Assembly: GCA_026126065.1 (NCBI GenBank)
Contig: JAHCJY010000007.1
Span: 1-64,000 of the forward strand
Length of the DNA: 64,000 nucleotides
Direction: 5' to 3'
Source of the DNA: Bauldia sp.
GTDB taxonomy: Bacteria; Pseudomonadota; Alphaproteobacteria; Rhizobiales; Kaistiaceae
A model generated the notes under the pieces. The model made no database searches and was not told where the DNA came from. It saw only the letters and a list, made by a program, of their open reading frames with translations. The first letter of the stretch is position 1, and each line of letters begins with the position of its first letter. Below are positions 39,991 to 48,030 of the stretch, piece by piece. Made by a program: the position numbers and the translations under genes.

Positions 39991-41409
39991 TCAGAGAATC
40001 TTGCCGGGGTTCATGATCCCCTTGGGGTCGAGCACGGCCTTCAGTTTCCGCATCGTCGCGAGCTCGACGTCGCTGCGCACGAAGGGCAGCAGCGCCCGCT
40101 TCATCTGGCCGATGCCGTGTTCCGCCGCGATCGAGCCGCGGAATCGCGCCACGACCTCGTGGACGGCGGCGGTGATGGTCTTTGCCGCAGCCATGAACAA
40201 CGCCGCATCGCCGACCGGCTGGCTGATATTGAAGTGGACGTTGCCGTCGCCGAGATGACCGAACGGCACCGGGCGGCAGTCGGGGACGAGGTCGAGCACC
40301 GCCCTTGTCGCCTCCTCGAGGAAGGCCGGCACGTCCTTGATCGGCACGGCGACATCGTGCTTCAGCGACACGCCCTCCGGCCGCTGCACGTCGGAGATCG
40401 AGTAGCGGAGCCGCCACAGCGCCCGCGCCTCGCCCGTCGAATCGGCGACGCGTTCCTCGCGGACGAGACCCGCCGCGTGGCCCTCGCCGAGGATGGCGTC
40501 GATGTCCGCCCGCGCCGACGCGACCGACCGGCCCGAACTGACTTCGAGGAGCACGTACCAGGGATGAGGTTCCCGCAGCGGGTCCGTGGCGCCGTCGAGG
40601 TGGCGGAGGCAGAAGTCGAGCGCGATCCGCGGCATGAACTCGAACGAGGTCAGGTCCAGCCCCGCGATGCCGCGCGCGATATGGAACAGCGCGAGCGCGT
40701 CGGCCGGCCGCTCGACGGCGACGAAGGCGGTGGCAACACCGCGCGGGATCGGGAACAGCTTCAGCGTCGCCGCTGTGATCACGCCGAGCGTCCCCTCGGC
40801 GCCGATGAAGAGGTGCTTCAGGTCGTAGCCGGAGTTGTCCTTGCGGAGCGCCCGGAGGCCGTCGATCACCTCGCCGCCGGGCAGGACGACCTCGAGCCCG
40901 AGGACGAGGTCGCGCGTGTTGCCATAGGCAAGCACCGCGGTGCCACCGGCATTGGACGAGATGTTGCCGCCGATCTGAGCCGTCTCCTCGGAGGCGAGCG
41001 AGAGCGGGAAGAGGCGCCCGGCCTTCTCCGCCGCCCGCTTGACGCTGGCCAGACACACACCGGCCTCGACCGTGATCGTGTCACCATCCGGATCGACGGA
41101 GCGGACGCGGTTCAGCCGGTCGAGCGCCAGGATGACCTGGCTGTTCGAGCCGTCGGGCACCTGTGCCCCGACGAGCCCGGTATTGCCGCCCTGCGGGACG
41201 ATCCCGGTGCCGGTCTCCTGCGCGAGCGCCATGATCGCCGACACCTCGGCCACGGTCTGCGGCCGCAGGACGAGTGAGGTCGCGCCCGGGAAGCTGCCGC
41301 GGCGTTCGGCAAGATAGGGTCGGATGGCGCCGGGGTCCGTCACGGCGTTGGCGACGCCCACAATGGCGACGAAGCCAGCGATGAGGTCGGGCGGGGGAGA
41401 CACGGTCAT
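39991..41409 (-). CDS. FAD-linked 2-hydroxyacid dehydrogenase (GlcD/D2HGDH-like)
   Basis: Flavoprotein of the VAO/PCMH superfamily that oxidises D-2-hydroxyacids such as D-lactate, glycolate or D-2-hydroxyglutarate. FAD-binding: IVPQGGNTGLVGAQVPDG, GGNISSNAGGTAVLAYGN and GAEGTLGVIT. The C-terminal part has FGHLGDGNVHFNI with its metal-binding His, and AAEHGIGQMKRALLPF. 472 aa from the ATG at 41409; the upstream in-frame extension is not conserved in type. No Fe-S subunit genes beside it, which favours a single-subunit enzyme. The exact substrate is unresolved. Confidence 0.9.
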   Translation of the reverse strand: MTVSPPPDLIAGFVAIVGVANAVTDPGAIRPYLAERRGSFPGATSLVLRPQTVAEVSAIMALAQETGTGIVPQGGNTGLVGAQVPDGSNSQVILALDRLNRVRSVDPDGDTITVEAGVCLASVKRAAEKAGRLFPLSLASEETAQIGGNISSNAGGTAVLAYGNTRDLVLGLEVVLPGGEVIDGLRALRKDNSGYDLKHLFIGAEGTLGVITAATLKLFPIPRGVATAFVAVERPADALALFHIARGIAGLDLTSFEFMPRIALDFCLRHLDGATDPLREPHPWYVLLEVSSGRSVASARADIDAILGEGHAAGLVREERVADSTGEARALWRLRYSISDVQRPEGVSLKHDVAVPIKDVPAFLEEATRAVLDLVPDCRPVPFGHLGDGNVHFNISQPVGDAALFMAAAKTITAAVHEVVARFRGSIAAEHGIGQMKRALLPFVRSDVELATMRKLKAVLDPKGIMNPGKIL

Positions 41410-41511
41410 GGCGCGGCCGAGGCTAGCGACGCCCCGCCGGGGCGTCGAGGTCCGCAGCATCACGGAGGCAGCCGCGGCGGCGCATGGCGGGCCCGCCGCC
41501 GCGAGCGGCCG

Positions 41512-42984
41512 TCAGATGCCGCAATCGGCGGCCGTCACGTTGATCGTAAACAGGCCGTTCGCGCTGGTGTCGCTGTAGCGGTAGGTAATGGTGGCGCCCG
41601 AGCGCAGGAGCTGCAGCTGGTTCGGATCCTGGCAGTCGCCGGCCAGAATCTGCTCGCGAATCTGCGCAGCAAAAGCCGCGGTCTGTTCGGGAACGAGCGT
41701 TCCCTCGATCTGGTAGAAGAGCACCAGCACGGTCGGACCGTTGAAGATGTTGACCAGCGACAGCATGTCGTTGATGCGGGCCGGGAGCGTCGGTGCATTG
41801 GCCTCGGCGATCGCGGCCAGTTGCGCCGCCAGCGCGGCGGGCGGGAGCGTCGGCAGGACGGCCGCGACCATCGCGGGGGTCACGAAGTTGCATTCCGACG
41901 GCGTGGTCGTCAGCGTCGCCAGAGGGGCGCCGTCGACCCCCAGCACCTGGGTTGTGACCGTCATCATGAGGCCTGCGGCGAGCGCGTCGAGCCGGCAGTA
42001 GCGGACGTCATGCTCGGTATCGCGTTCGGCCAGCGCGGTACCGGCATAAAGGTCGGTCGGACCGGTGAAGACCGCCGTCATGGCGATGGTGCCCGACGCA
42101 CAGTCGAACGCGGCTGCGGTGGTCTGGGTGCCGTCATTGTTGGCGATGGGCAAGGCGGCCCGAATCTCGGCGACGACATCCTCCGCCGCCGCGCACAGCG
42201 CCGCCAGCTGGGGGTCCGCCGCGCCGGCTCCTGCCATGGCGAACGCGGCCTCGCAGACCGATTCGTCGAGCGGCAGCGTGAGAGCCTCGCGGCCGGCATC
42301 GTCGACCACGCTGAGCCGGATCGCGGCGCCGATGCGGAACAGCGCCGATACCTGCGAGGTGGTGCAAAGAACCGGGACGAGCCGCGAGCCAAGGTCCGCC
42401 GTCAGCGTCTCGGGGTCGGCCAGCACGCCGGACACATGTACCACGAGCACGAGCGTCGTCCCGTCGGCCTGCGCGGCAGCGATCTCCAGCGTGTCGTCTA
42501 GTATCAGCGGCGCCGGGAACGCCTGCGCGACATCCGCGACGTATCCGGCAACCTGGTCCGGGGCCGTTGCGGCCACGTTCGCGCAGTCCGCTGCGGTCGT
42601 ATCGAACCGGTCGGTCACGGTTCCGTCCGGCGCGCGGAACTCGCCCGCGAGCGTCCAGCCGGTTGCCTCCGCGATGCCCTGCTGGCAGCTGCCGACGAGG
42701 AAGGCCGCGCGCGCCGCGTCGACGGCATTGGCCGGCAGCTCTTCGGCGGGAACGATGAACCTGAGGACGAAGGTCAGCACGTCCGAGTCGCAATCGACGA
42801 GCATGTCGGTGACTTCGGTGATGTCGTCGATCGGCTGCGGCAGGTTCGGCCGCGTCGCGGCAACGAAGTCCGTGAGGGTCTGGCAGGCCGGGTCGGTCAC
42901 CTGCGCCGCGGCGGGCGTGGCCGTTCCCATCGCCGCAAGCCCCAGCAGGAGGCCCGCGGCGAACAGCCCGACAATACGCGACAT
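41512..42984 (-). CDS. Exported four-module Cys-ladder protein (paralogue A)
   Basis: 490 aa. A signal peptide ends near residue 28 (TPAAAQ). The mature part is four tandem modules of about 100-115 residues in the order type 1, type 2, type 1, type 2. Type 1 has four cysteines: C34-X30-C65-X34-C100-X33-C134 and C264-X30-C295-X34-C330-X34-C365. Type 2 has two: C207-X36-C244 and C451-X36-C488. The last module ends with SGATITYRYSD...LFTINVTAADC, nearly the same as two proteins encoded at 49.4 and 50.3 kb. The ATG at 42984 has a GGAGGGA ahead; a TTG two codons earlier is less likely. All cysteines probably pair as disulfides in the periplasm or outside. Function unknown. Confidence 0.85.
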   Translation of the reverse strand: MSRIVGLFAAGLLLGLAAMGTATPAAAQVTDPACQTLTDFVAATRPNLPQPIDDITEVTDMLVDCDSDVLTFVLRFIVPAEELPANAVDAARAAFLVGSCQQGIAEATGWTLAGEFRAPDGTVTDRFDTTAADCANVAATAPDQVAGYVADVAQAFPAPLILDDTLEIAAAQADGTTLVLVVHVSGVLADPETLTADLGSRLVPVLCTTSQVSALFRIGAAIRLSVVDDAGREALTLPLDESVCEAAFAMAGAGAADPQLAALCAAAEDVVAEIRAALPIANNDGTQTTAAAFDCASGTIAMTAVFTGPTDLYAGTALAERDTEHDVRYCRLDALAAGLMMTVTTQVLGVDGAPLATLTTTPSECNFVTPAMVAAVLPTLPPAALAAQLAAIAEANAPTLPARINDMLSLVNIFNGPTVLVLFYQIEGTLVPEQTAAFAAQIREQILAGDCQDPNQLQLLRSGATITYRYSDTSANGLFTINVTAADCGI

Positions 42985-43095
42985 GATCAATCCCTCCGTA
43001 TGGCGCGCACACTAACCGCCGCCCACGGCCCCGTCATCCCCGAGGCATGGGAGACCGGTGCGACCCGCCAGGCCGTGGACGCTCACGCGCCCGGC

Positions 43096-43878
43096 TCAGC
43101 CGATCTGGTCGTATACCGCTCGCGAAAGCTGCTCGACATGGCGGCGGTTCTCGGGCCCGGCGAACACGTAGCCGACGGTGCCGTCGACCCAATAGAAGGC
43201 GCAGATGTCCGGCTCCCACGCATATGCCATCGCCGCCGTTCCAGACTCGTCGGTGCGGGCGATGAAGAGCGTGTAGCGCTGCCCGGCGCCGTCCTCATAC
43301 ATCAGCTGGGCGGCGGGTCGGCCTCCATCAGGGACGAGACGCCCGCCGAGGAACGTCAGGCCCTCCGCCGAGAGATCGGGCGGGGAGATCGGCGTGTCGA
43401 GCCGGTTCGACAGCCACGAGACGAGGTGCGCCTCGTCGTCGGCGCCCACCTCGACGGCGTGGCGGGTCTCGCGGCTGTAGACGGCGTGGGCCGACATGCC
43501 GCTGTCGGCGAGCCCGCGGGCGACGGCCGGCGCCGCTCCCCACAGCGCGAAGCTGCCGCCGACGCCGATGGCGATGCCGATCGCTGCCGCGACCGCGGCG
43601 GGCGCCAGCCAGCGGACACTGCGCCTCGCCCGGAGCGGCGGCCGTGCTTCGCCGAGAACCGCACGCAGCGCCGCAGGCAGCGGCTCGGCCAGCACCGGGT
43701 CGAGCGCGGCGCGAAGCGATGCATCCTGAAGGCGCCAGCGCTCCAGACGAGCGCGATCCGCGGCGTTTTCAGGCGACGCCAGCCATGCCTCGACCGAAGC
43801 GGCGCGCTCCGGCAACAGGCGGCCGTCGGCGTAGGCCGCGAGGTCTTCGTCGCTGACGGGAACGACGGCGCCGCTCAT
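43096..43878 (-). CDS. Anti-sigma factor, single-pass membrane protein
   Basis: 260 aa. The N-terminal 70 residues (DEDLAAYADGRL...VEAWLASPENAADRARLERWRLQ) form the helical sigma-binding part of an anti-sigma domain of the RsiW/ChrR-like kind without an obvious zinc-binding HXXXCXXC. A membrane helix follows (about 90-113), then a roughly 140-residue extracytoplasmic sensory domain. Its ATG overlaps the stop of the upstream ECF sigma gene (ATGA), a typical pair arrangement ensuring matched amounts. The signal sensed is unknown; the single Cys in the outer domain (ICAFYWVDG) may not be redox-paired. Confidence 0.88.
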   Translation of the reverse strand: MSGAVVPVSDEDLAAYADGRLLPERAASVEAWLASPENAADRARLERWRLQDASLRAALDPVLAEPLPAALRAVLGEARPPLRARRSVRWLAPAAVAAAIGIAIGVGGSFALWGAAPAVARGLADSGMSAHAVYSRETRHAVEVGADDEAHLVSWLSNRLDTPISPPDLSAEGLTFLGGRLVPDGGRPAAQLMYEDGAGQRYTLFIARTDESGTAAMAYAWEPDICAFYWVDGTVGYVFAGPENRRHVEQLSRAVYDQIG

Positions 43879-44360
43879 CGTGCCCTCCGGAACGGCACCA
43901 CGGGGGCGCCGTCGAGGCGCTCGGCGAGTTGGTCGCGCGCGCGGGCAAGACGCGACATCACCGTGCCGATGGGCACCGCAAGGATGCCGGACGCCTCCTG
44001 GTAGGTGAAGCCCTCGACCACGACCAGCAGCAGAACCTCCCGATGTTCCTGCGCGAGCGCCCCGAGCGCTGCGAGTATGCCGATGCGGCTCGCCGGATCG
44101 GATCCAGCGTCCGCCATGTCCGTGAGGGGATCGATCGGCGGCAGACGCCTCTGGCTCCGCGCCGCCGCCCGTACGCAATTGGTCAGGATCGCGTAGATCC
44201 AGCCCGCCAGGTTCTCCCCTCTGAACTGGCGCTCCCGTGCGATCGCCTGGGCGAGGCAATCCTGCACGAGGTCGTCGGCAAGCATGGCGCCCGCAAGCCC
44301 CCGCGCGTAGCGCCGGAGGGCGGGGATGAGACGCTCCAGTTCGCGGCGGTCAATCGCCAC
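43875..44360 (-). CDS. ECF-type RNA polymerase sigma factor
   Basis: 161 aa with sigma region 2 (residues 10-75; LADDLVQDCLAQAIAR and LAGWIYAILTNCVR) and region 4 (about 100-150; LGALAQEHREVLLLVVVEGFTYQEASGILAVPIGTVMSRLARARDQL). It directs polymerase to stress-type promoters when released by the membrane anti-sigma encoded immediately downstream (4-base overlap). A COG4315-type secreted protein gene lies 67 bases upstream on the same strand, so all three may be one transcript from the GGAATAAA promoter at 44871-44905. Confidence 0.95.
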   Translation of the reverse strand: MAIDRRELERLIPALRRYARGLAGAMLADDLVQDCLAQAIARERQFRGENLAGWIYAILTNCVRAAARSQRRLPPIDPLTDMADAGSDPASRIGILAALGALAQEHREVLLLVVVEGFTYQEASGILAVPIGTVMSRLARARDQLAERLDGAPVVPFRRAR

Positions 44361-44427
44361 GTTCCCCCCGCGGCCAGGTCGGCGGCGCCTGTCGCCGCCG
44401 ACCGCTTCATCAGCCTAGCTGTAGCGG

Positions 44428-44832
44428 CTACGGAATCACAACCACATGCCAGGTGCCTTCCGGCTGGTTGCCGTTGGTCTGGCCCGGCTCCGTGTCGTTG
44501 ATGAAGTAGTAGAGCGGCTTGCCCATGTAGGCCCACACGCTGGTGCCGTCGGTGCGCGGCACGATCGTCCAGTCACCGTCCGCCATGGCGCCAGCCTCGA
44601 CGACGAAGGGCGGCCAGTTCACGGCACACTGGTTGTAGCAGGTCGATACGTTCGCCTCCGTGTCGCGATCCCAGGTGTACAGCGTCATCCCGGTGGGGCC
44701 GACGAGGATCGTTCCGAGCGGCGAGGTCGCCGTCATCGCCGGCCCCATCGGGGTCTGCGCCACAGTGGCGGTGGCTGCGAGCGCGGCGAAGATGCCGGCG
44801 GCAAGTGTGGTGCGAAGCATACGTGAGAGCAT
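44428..44832 (-). CDS. COG4315-type secreted repeat protein (YxFWYxxD family)
   Basis: 134 aa. A signal peptide ends near residue 25 (ATVAQ). Two family motifs are present: LYTWDRDTEANVSTC and LYYFINDTEPG, with a CxxxC in STCYNQCAVNWPP. Such proteins are found beside ECF sigma factor genes in many proteobacteria; function is unknown. The ATG at 44832 is supported by GAGGAGG seven bases upstream. It is probably both the first gene of the operon and a target of the ECF sigma. Confidence 0.9.
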   Translation of the reverse strand: MLSRMLRTTLAAGIFAALAATATVAQTPMGPAMTATSPLGTILVGPTGMTLYTWDRDTEANVSTCYNQCAVNWPPFVVEAGAMADGDWTIVPRTDGTSVWAYMGKPLYYFINDTEPGQTNGNQPEGTWHVVVIP

Positions 44833-44870
44833 GAACACCTCCTCTGATGCGGGGCGGCGAATCCGCCTCC

Positions 44871-44905
44871 AACACACGAGATGTCCGGGGCCGGCGGTTT
44901 ATTCC
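44871..44905 (-). promoter_or_regulatory. Candidate ECF-sigma promoter
   Basis: On the minus strand GGAATAAA (44898-44905) is followed after 17 bases by CTCGTGTGTT (44871-44880), about 40 bases before the COG4315 ATG. GGAAT-type -35 elements with a CGT-containing -10 are typical of ECF sigma factors. No second copy was seen directly ahead of the sigma gene, so autoregulation would run through this promoter. Confidence 0.45.
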
Positions 44906-44979
44906 GCGCGCGGAGAAAAAAGAGACCGGACGGTCCCTGTCGCTTGACCGCAAGCAGAATTTGTTCCTATTTCGTTCCC

Positions 44980-45183
44980 ATGACCGACGAAGAGAAATCC
45001 CACCTTGAGCGCGTAATCTCCGTCCAGTTGGCGGTGGTGCCAAAACACACCAAGCAGCGCTACGCCGAGAAGCTCACGCTCAACTCCGAGCCGGCGCGGC
45101 ACGAGATGGCGAAGGAGATCGCGAAGGCGGTGGATGGCGCGTTCGAACTCGTCCGCCGGCCGGCGCAGATCGGGCACAAATAG
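44980..45183 (+). CDS. Small conserved-looking protein
   Basis: 67 aa, soluble and highly charged (MTDEEKSHLERVISVQLAVV, then KHTKQRYAEKLTLNSEPARHE). It resembles short uncharacterised alphaproteobacterial proteins, but I cannot name a family. The ATG at 44980 has no Shine-Dalgarno; a TTGACC (44944-44949) and a TATTTC about 18 bases later place a possible transcription start almost on the ATG, so a leaderless mRNA is conceivable. Divergent from the COG4315-sigma operon. Confidence 0.6.
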   Translation: MTDEEKSHLERVISVQLAVVPKHTKQRYAEKLTLNSEPARHEMAKEIAKAVDGAFELVRRPAQIGHK

Positions 45184-45193
45184 GCCGAACGCC

Positions 45194-45237
45194 GGCGGGA
45201 CGTTCCCGGTATGGGCCGGGAATGGCCGTCCCCCGCC
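45194..45237. repeat. Long GC-rich hairpin upstream of fabI
   Basis: A perfect inner stem TTCCCGG/CCGGGAA (45203-45209 with 45216-45222) is continued by an outer stem GGCGGGACG with CGTCCC...CGCC, interrupted by a small bulge. It lies between the 67-aa gene and fabI. No T-tract, so a terminator, an attenuator or a leader structure are all possible. Confidence 0.5.
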
Positions 45238-45305
45238 GCGCCTTGCTTGATGGAGCCATGCCACCGTGCGATAGAGGCGCCCGCTAAAAACGGACGGGCG
45301 GTGCC

Positions 45306-46130
45306 ATGGTTGACTCGGTTGGACTCATGCGCGGCAAGCGGGGCCTGGTGGTTGGCGTCGCCAACAACCGTTCGCTCGCCTGGGGCATCGTCCGGGCCTG
45401 CCAGGCGCAGGGCGCCGAGATCGCCCTCACCTACCAGGGCGACGTGATGAAGAAGCGGGTCGAGCCGCTCGCCGCCGAGACCGGCGCGCTTCTGGCCGGC
45501 AATTGCGACGTCACGGATGCCGCTTCGATGGACGCGGTCTTCGCGCTCCTCCGCGAGAAATGGGGCTCGCTCGATTTCCTCGTTCACGCGGTCGCGTTCT
45601 CCGACAAGAACGAGCTGACCGGGCGCTACATCGAGACGACGGCTGCCAATTTCGACCGGACGATGAACATCTCGGTGTACTCGCTGACGGCACTCGCCCA
45701 GCGCGCCGAGCCCCTGATGAACTCCGGCGGCTCGATCCTGACGCTGTCGTTCTACGGCGCCGAGAAGTGGATGCCGCACTACAACGTCATGGGCGTTGCC
45801 AAGGCGGCGCTCGAGGCGAGCGTGCGGTACCTCGCGGCGGACCTTGGCCCGAAGAACATCCGCGTCAACGCGATTTCGGCCGGCCCGGTGAAGACGCTCG
45901 CCGCCTCGGGGATCGGCGACTTCCGCTACATCCTCAAGTGGAACGAGTACAACGCCCCGCTGCGTCGCACGATCACGACCGACGAGCTCGGCGACGCCGG
46001 CCTGTACCTGTTGTCGGATCTGTCGCGCGCCGTCACCGGCGAGATCCACCACGTCGATTCCGGCTACCACATCGTCGGGATGAAGAATCCCGACGCGCCG
46101 GACATCAAGATCGGCGACGAGGGCGCCTAG
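45306..46130 (+). CDS. fabI: Enoyl-[acyl-carrier-protein] reductase (NADH)
   Basis: Short-chain dehydrogenase catalysing the last reduction in each fatty-acid elongation cycle. 274 aa with the FabI cofactor motif GVANNRSLAWGI, the alternative YX6K active site in HYNVMGVAK, and VNAISAGPVKTLAASGI. The residue that is Tyr146 in the E. coli enzyme appears to be Phe here, next to a Tyr (SFYGAEK), whereas the catalytic Tyr and Lys are intact. Its TAG stop shares the CTAG palindrome with the stop of the convergent cupin gene. Confidence 0.96.
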   Translation: MVDSVGLMRGKRGLVVGVANNRSLAWGIVRACQAQGAEIALTYQGDVMKKRVEPLAAETGALLAGNCDVTDAASMDAVFALLREKWGSLDFLVHAVAFSDKNELTGRYIETTAANFDRTMNISVYSLTALAQRAEPLMNSGGSILTLSFYGAEKWMPHYNVMGVAKAALEASVRYLAADLGPKNIRVNAISAGPVKTLAASGIGDFRYILKWNEYNAPLRRTITTDELGDAGLYLLSDLSRAVTGEIHHVDSGYHIVGMKNPDAPDIKIGDEGA

Positions 46131-46633
46131 CGTTCTGCCTCGGCCTGGGCCTGCTCATACGGCGTCCCGTCCTTGTGGGTGAACACCCAGCCGGCCGCGC
46201 CCAGGACGGCCTTGAGATCGTCGGCTGGATACTCGCCTTCATCGCCGGGAGTCCGGTCGCCGATCTCGAGATAGGTGACGTCGCGGCCGGTGCGGTTGAC
46301 GAGCTGGTGGGCAATGCCGCCGGCGGGGAAGCCGGCAACCATTCCTCGCGACAGCTCGACCTCACCGCGGTCGGTGACGAGCGTCGGCGTGCCGTCGACG
46401 ATGTACACGAACTCGTCCTGCCGGCTGTGGGGGTGAAGGAGCGCCGATTCGCCGCCCGGCGCCAGCGTGGTGAGGTTCACGCCGAAATTCCGCAGGCCGA
46501 AGAGATCGCCGAGCGGGCGTTTGGTGCGACCGCCCATGCGGCTGAAGAAGGGCTCGGGGTAGTTCGAACGTCTGTAGCGCTGCGGCGCCTCGGCCGCGAC
46601 GAGCGCGATCGGCGCTTCGGTTGCGTCGTTCAT
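46127..46633 (-). CDS. Cupin-domain protein
   Basis: 168 aa with a single conserved cupin barrel. Motif 1 is HPHSRQDEFVYIVDGTPTLV and motif 2 GMVAGFPAGGIAHQLVNRT; the His/Glu metal-ligand positions are partly kept (HxH, then a Glu in DEF, and a His in AHQ). Such proteins are small enzymes or ligand-binding proteins, often transferases on sugars or auxin-like compounds; no substrate is apparent. The ATG at 46633 is chosen over an upstream frame with random composition. It converges with fabI, overlapping by four bases. Confidence 0.85.
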   Translation of the reverse strand: MNDATEAPIALVAAEAPQRYRRSNYPEPFFSRMGGRTKRPLGDLFGLRNFGVNLTTLAPGGESALLHPHSRQDEFVYIVDGTPTLVTDRGEVELSRGMVAGFPAGGIAHQLVNRTGRDVTYLEIGDRTPGDEGEYPADDLKAVLGAAGWVFTHKDGTPYEQAQAEAER

Positions 46634-46755
46634 GCGGATTGGCCCCGAAGGTCTGCTGTCGTAGTGATGGCGCCTTGTGGCGCCCCATGCCCGATCATGG
46701 CGGCCGGAGCGCGCCGTCCGCAACAGCAACGCTGCATCGCCGCCGTGCGTCCGTG

Positions 46756-47364
46756 ATGGGTCCAGTGTCGCAATACATCGCCGGCGGCGTGACGCTCGTC
46801 TTCATCCGCCATGGCGAGACCGACTGGAATGTCGAGGCGCGGCTGCAGGGCCAGCAGGACATTCCGCTCAACGAAACCGGCCGGGCACAGGCGCGGCGGA
46901 ACGGGATGGTGCTGTCGCGCGACCTCCCGGATGTCTCGGGCTTCGACTTCGTCGCCAGCCCGCTCGGGCGGGCGCACGAGACGATGGTGATCCTCCGCGG
47001 CGCGATGGGCCTCGAGCCGCGCGCCTTTCGTACCGATCCCGCGCTGCTCGAGATCACATTCGGCGTCTGGGAAGGCCTCACCCTCGCCGAGATCGACGCC
47101 GACGGCTCGGTCGAGGCGCGGCGGCGCCAGGCCGACAAATGGGGCTACGTGCCGCCGCGCGGCGAGAGCTACGCGATGCTGGCCGAACGCGTCGTCCGCT
47201 GGCTCGGCACGATCGGCCGCGACACGGTTGCGGTCTCCCATGGCGCGGTCGGGCGCGTGGTGCAGGGGCTTCTCCTCGGCTTTCGGCCGGAGGAGATCCC
47301 GAACCTGCCGATCCCGCAGGATCGCATGTTCATCTACCGTGATGGCGCGCACGAGTGGCACTGA
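46756..47364 (+). CDS. Histidine phosphatase family protein
   Basis: Branch-1 histidine phosphatase (phosphoglycerate-mutase-like), 202 aa. The phosphoacceptor motif FIRHGETDWN lies near residues 16-25, the second Arg in SPLGRAHET, the Glu in EITFGVWEG, and the second His in VSHGAVGR. Could be a phosphatase for sugar phosphates, cobalamin intermediates or nucleotides; cofactor-dependent mutase activity is unlikely for this short form. Start at MGPVSQYIAGG was selected because the domain begins shortly after. Confidence 0.9.
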   Translation: MGPVSQYIAGGVTLVFIRHGETDWNVEARLQGQQDIPLNETGRAQARRNGMVLSRDLPDVSGFDFVASPLGRAHETMVILRGAMGLEPRAFRTDPALLEITFGVWEGLTLAEIDADGSVEARRRQADKWGYVPPRGESYAMLAERVVRWLGTIGRDTVAVSHGAVGRVVQGLLLGFRPEEIPNLPIPQDRMFIYRDGAHEWH

Positions 47365-47379
47365 CGCGCCGGCGCACCG

Positions 47380-47922
47380 TCAGCGCGGGGCGATGCCGCG
47401 GTCGATCAGCGGCACCTGCAAGGGCAATTGAATGGCGGGGCCGAGCAGGGTCGACTGCGTGTCGCTGATGCGGAGCCGCGTGCCGAAGATCGCCTGAACC
47501 TGGAGGCGTTCGTAGGTGCCGATCCAGACCTGGTAGACACCGGACATCGGACTTGCGATCTCGACGCGGGCGTTGGGGAAGCCGGCGCCGTCGTCGTCGC
47601 AGAACCGGCCGCCGCGCGGGTCCTGTACGATGAGCGTGGTGTCCGTCGTGGCGTCGGTCTGGAAGATGAGGGCGCCGGTGCCGGCGCTGTAGGTGAGATA
47701 GAAGTCCGGCTGGTCTGAAATCCACCCCCGGCAATTGCCGCCGAAGACGGTGCCGTCGACATTGTTGCCTGCGAGTACCACCTCGGTCACGTAGGGATCC
47801 GGCATGAAGCCGGCGCTGAGCGTTGCCTGGGTCTGCGTCAGGACCTGCCCGCTCCCCTGAGCGAGGGCGGCAGTTGTGCCAGCAAGGATGAAAACCGAGG
47901 CGACGAGAGTGGATCGGATCAA
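47380..47922 (-). CDS. Secreted PPC-like beta-sandwich protein
   Basis: 180 aa with a signal peptide (residues 1-21, AALAQ). The body resembles bacterial pre-peptidase C-terminal (PPC)-like domains common in alphaproteobacteria, often labelled peptidase S1 in error: GGNCRGWISDQPDFYLTY, then ADTTLIVQDPRGG-like DTTLIVQDPRGGRFCDDD and SGVYQVWIGTY. No protease catalytic triad is visible. Two cysteines (in NCRG and FCDDD) may pair. Probably a periplasmic or extracellular binding domain. Confidence 0.82.
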   Translation of the reverse strand: MIRSTLVASVFILAGTTAALAQGSGQVLTQTQATLSAGFMPDPYVTEVVLAGNNVDGTVFGGNCRGWISDQPDFYLTYSAGTGALIFQTDATTDTTLIVQDPRGGRFCDDDGAGFPNARVEIASPMSGVYQVWIGTYERLQVQAIFGTRLRISDTQSTLLGPAIQLPLQVPLIDRGIAPR

Positions 47923-48030
47923 CGCCGATACTCCTAGTTGAACGCCCCGACATCATTGTGGATGGACTGCCGTCGTCCGCGCAACCGGAACCTGCACGGA
48001 GACCGCTTCGATCGGCTCGCCACCCGGCGA

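Noticed and set aside
47380..47922. Annotation as a trypsin-like (S1) peptidase
   Set aside because: Similar proteins are often called peptidase S1, but no His-Asp-Ser triad or GDSGG motif is present; it is only the PPC-like beta domain.
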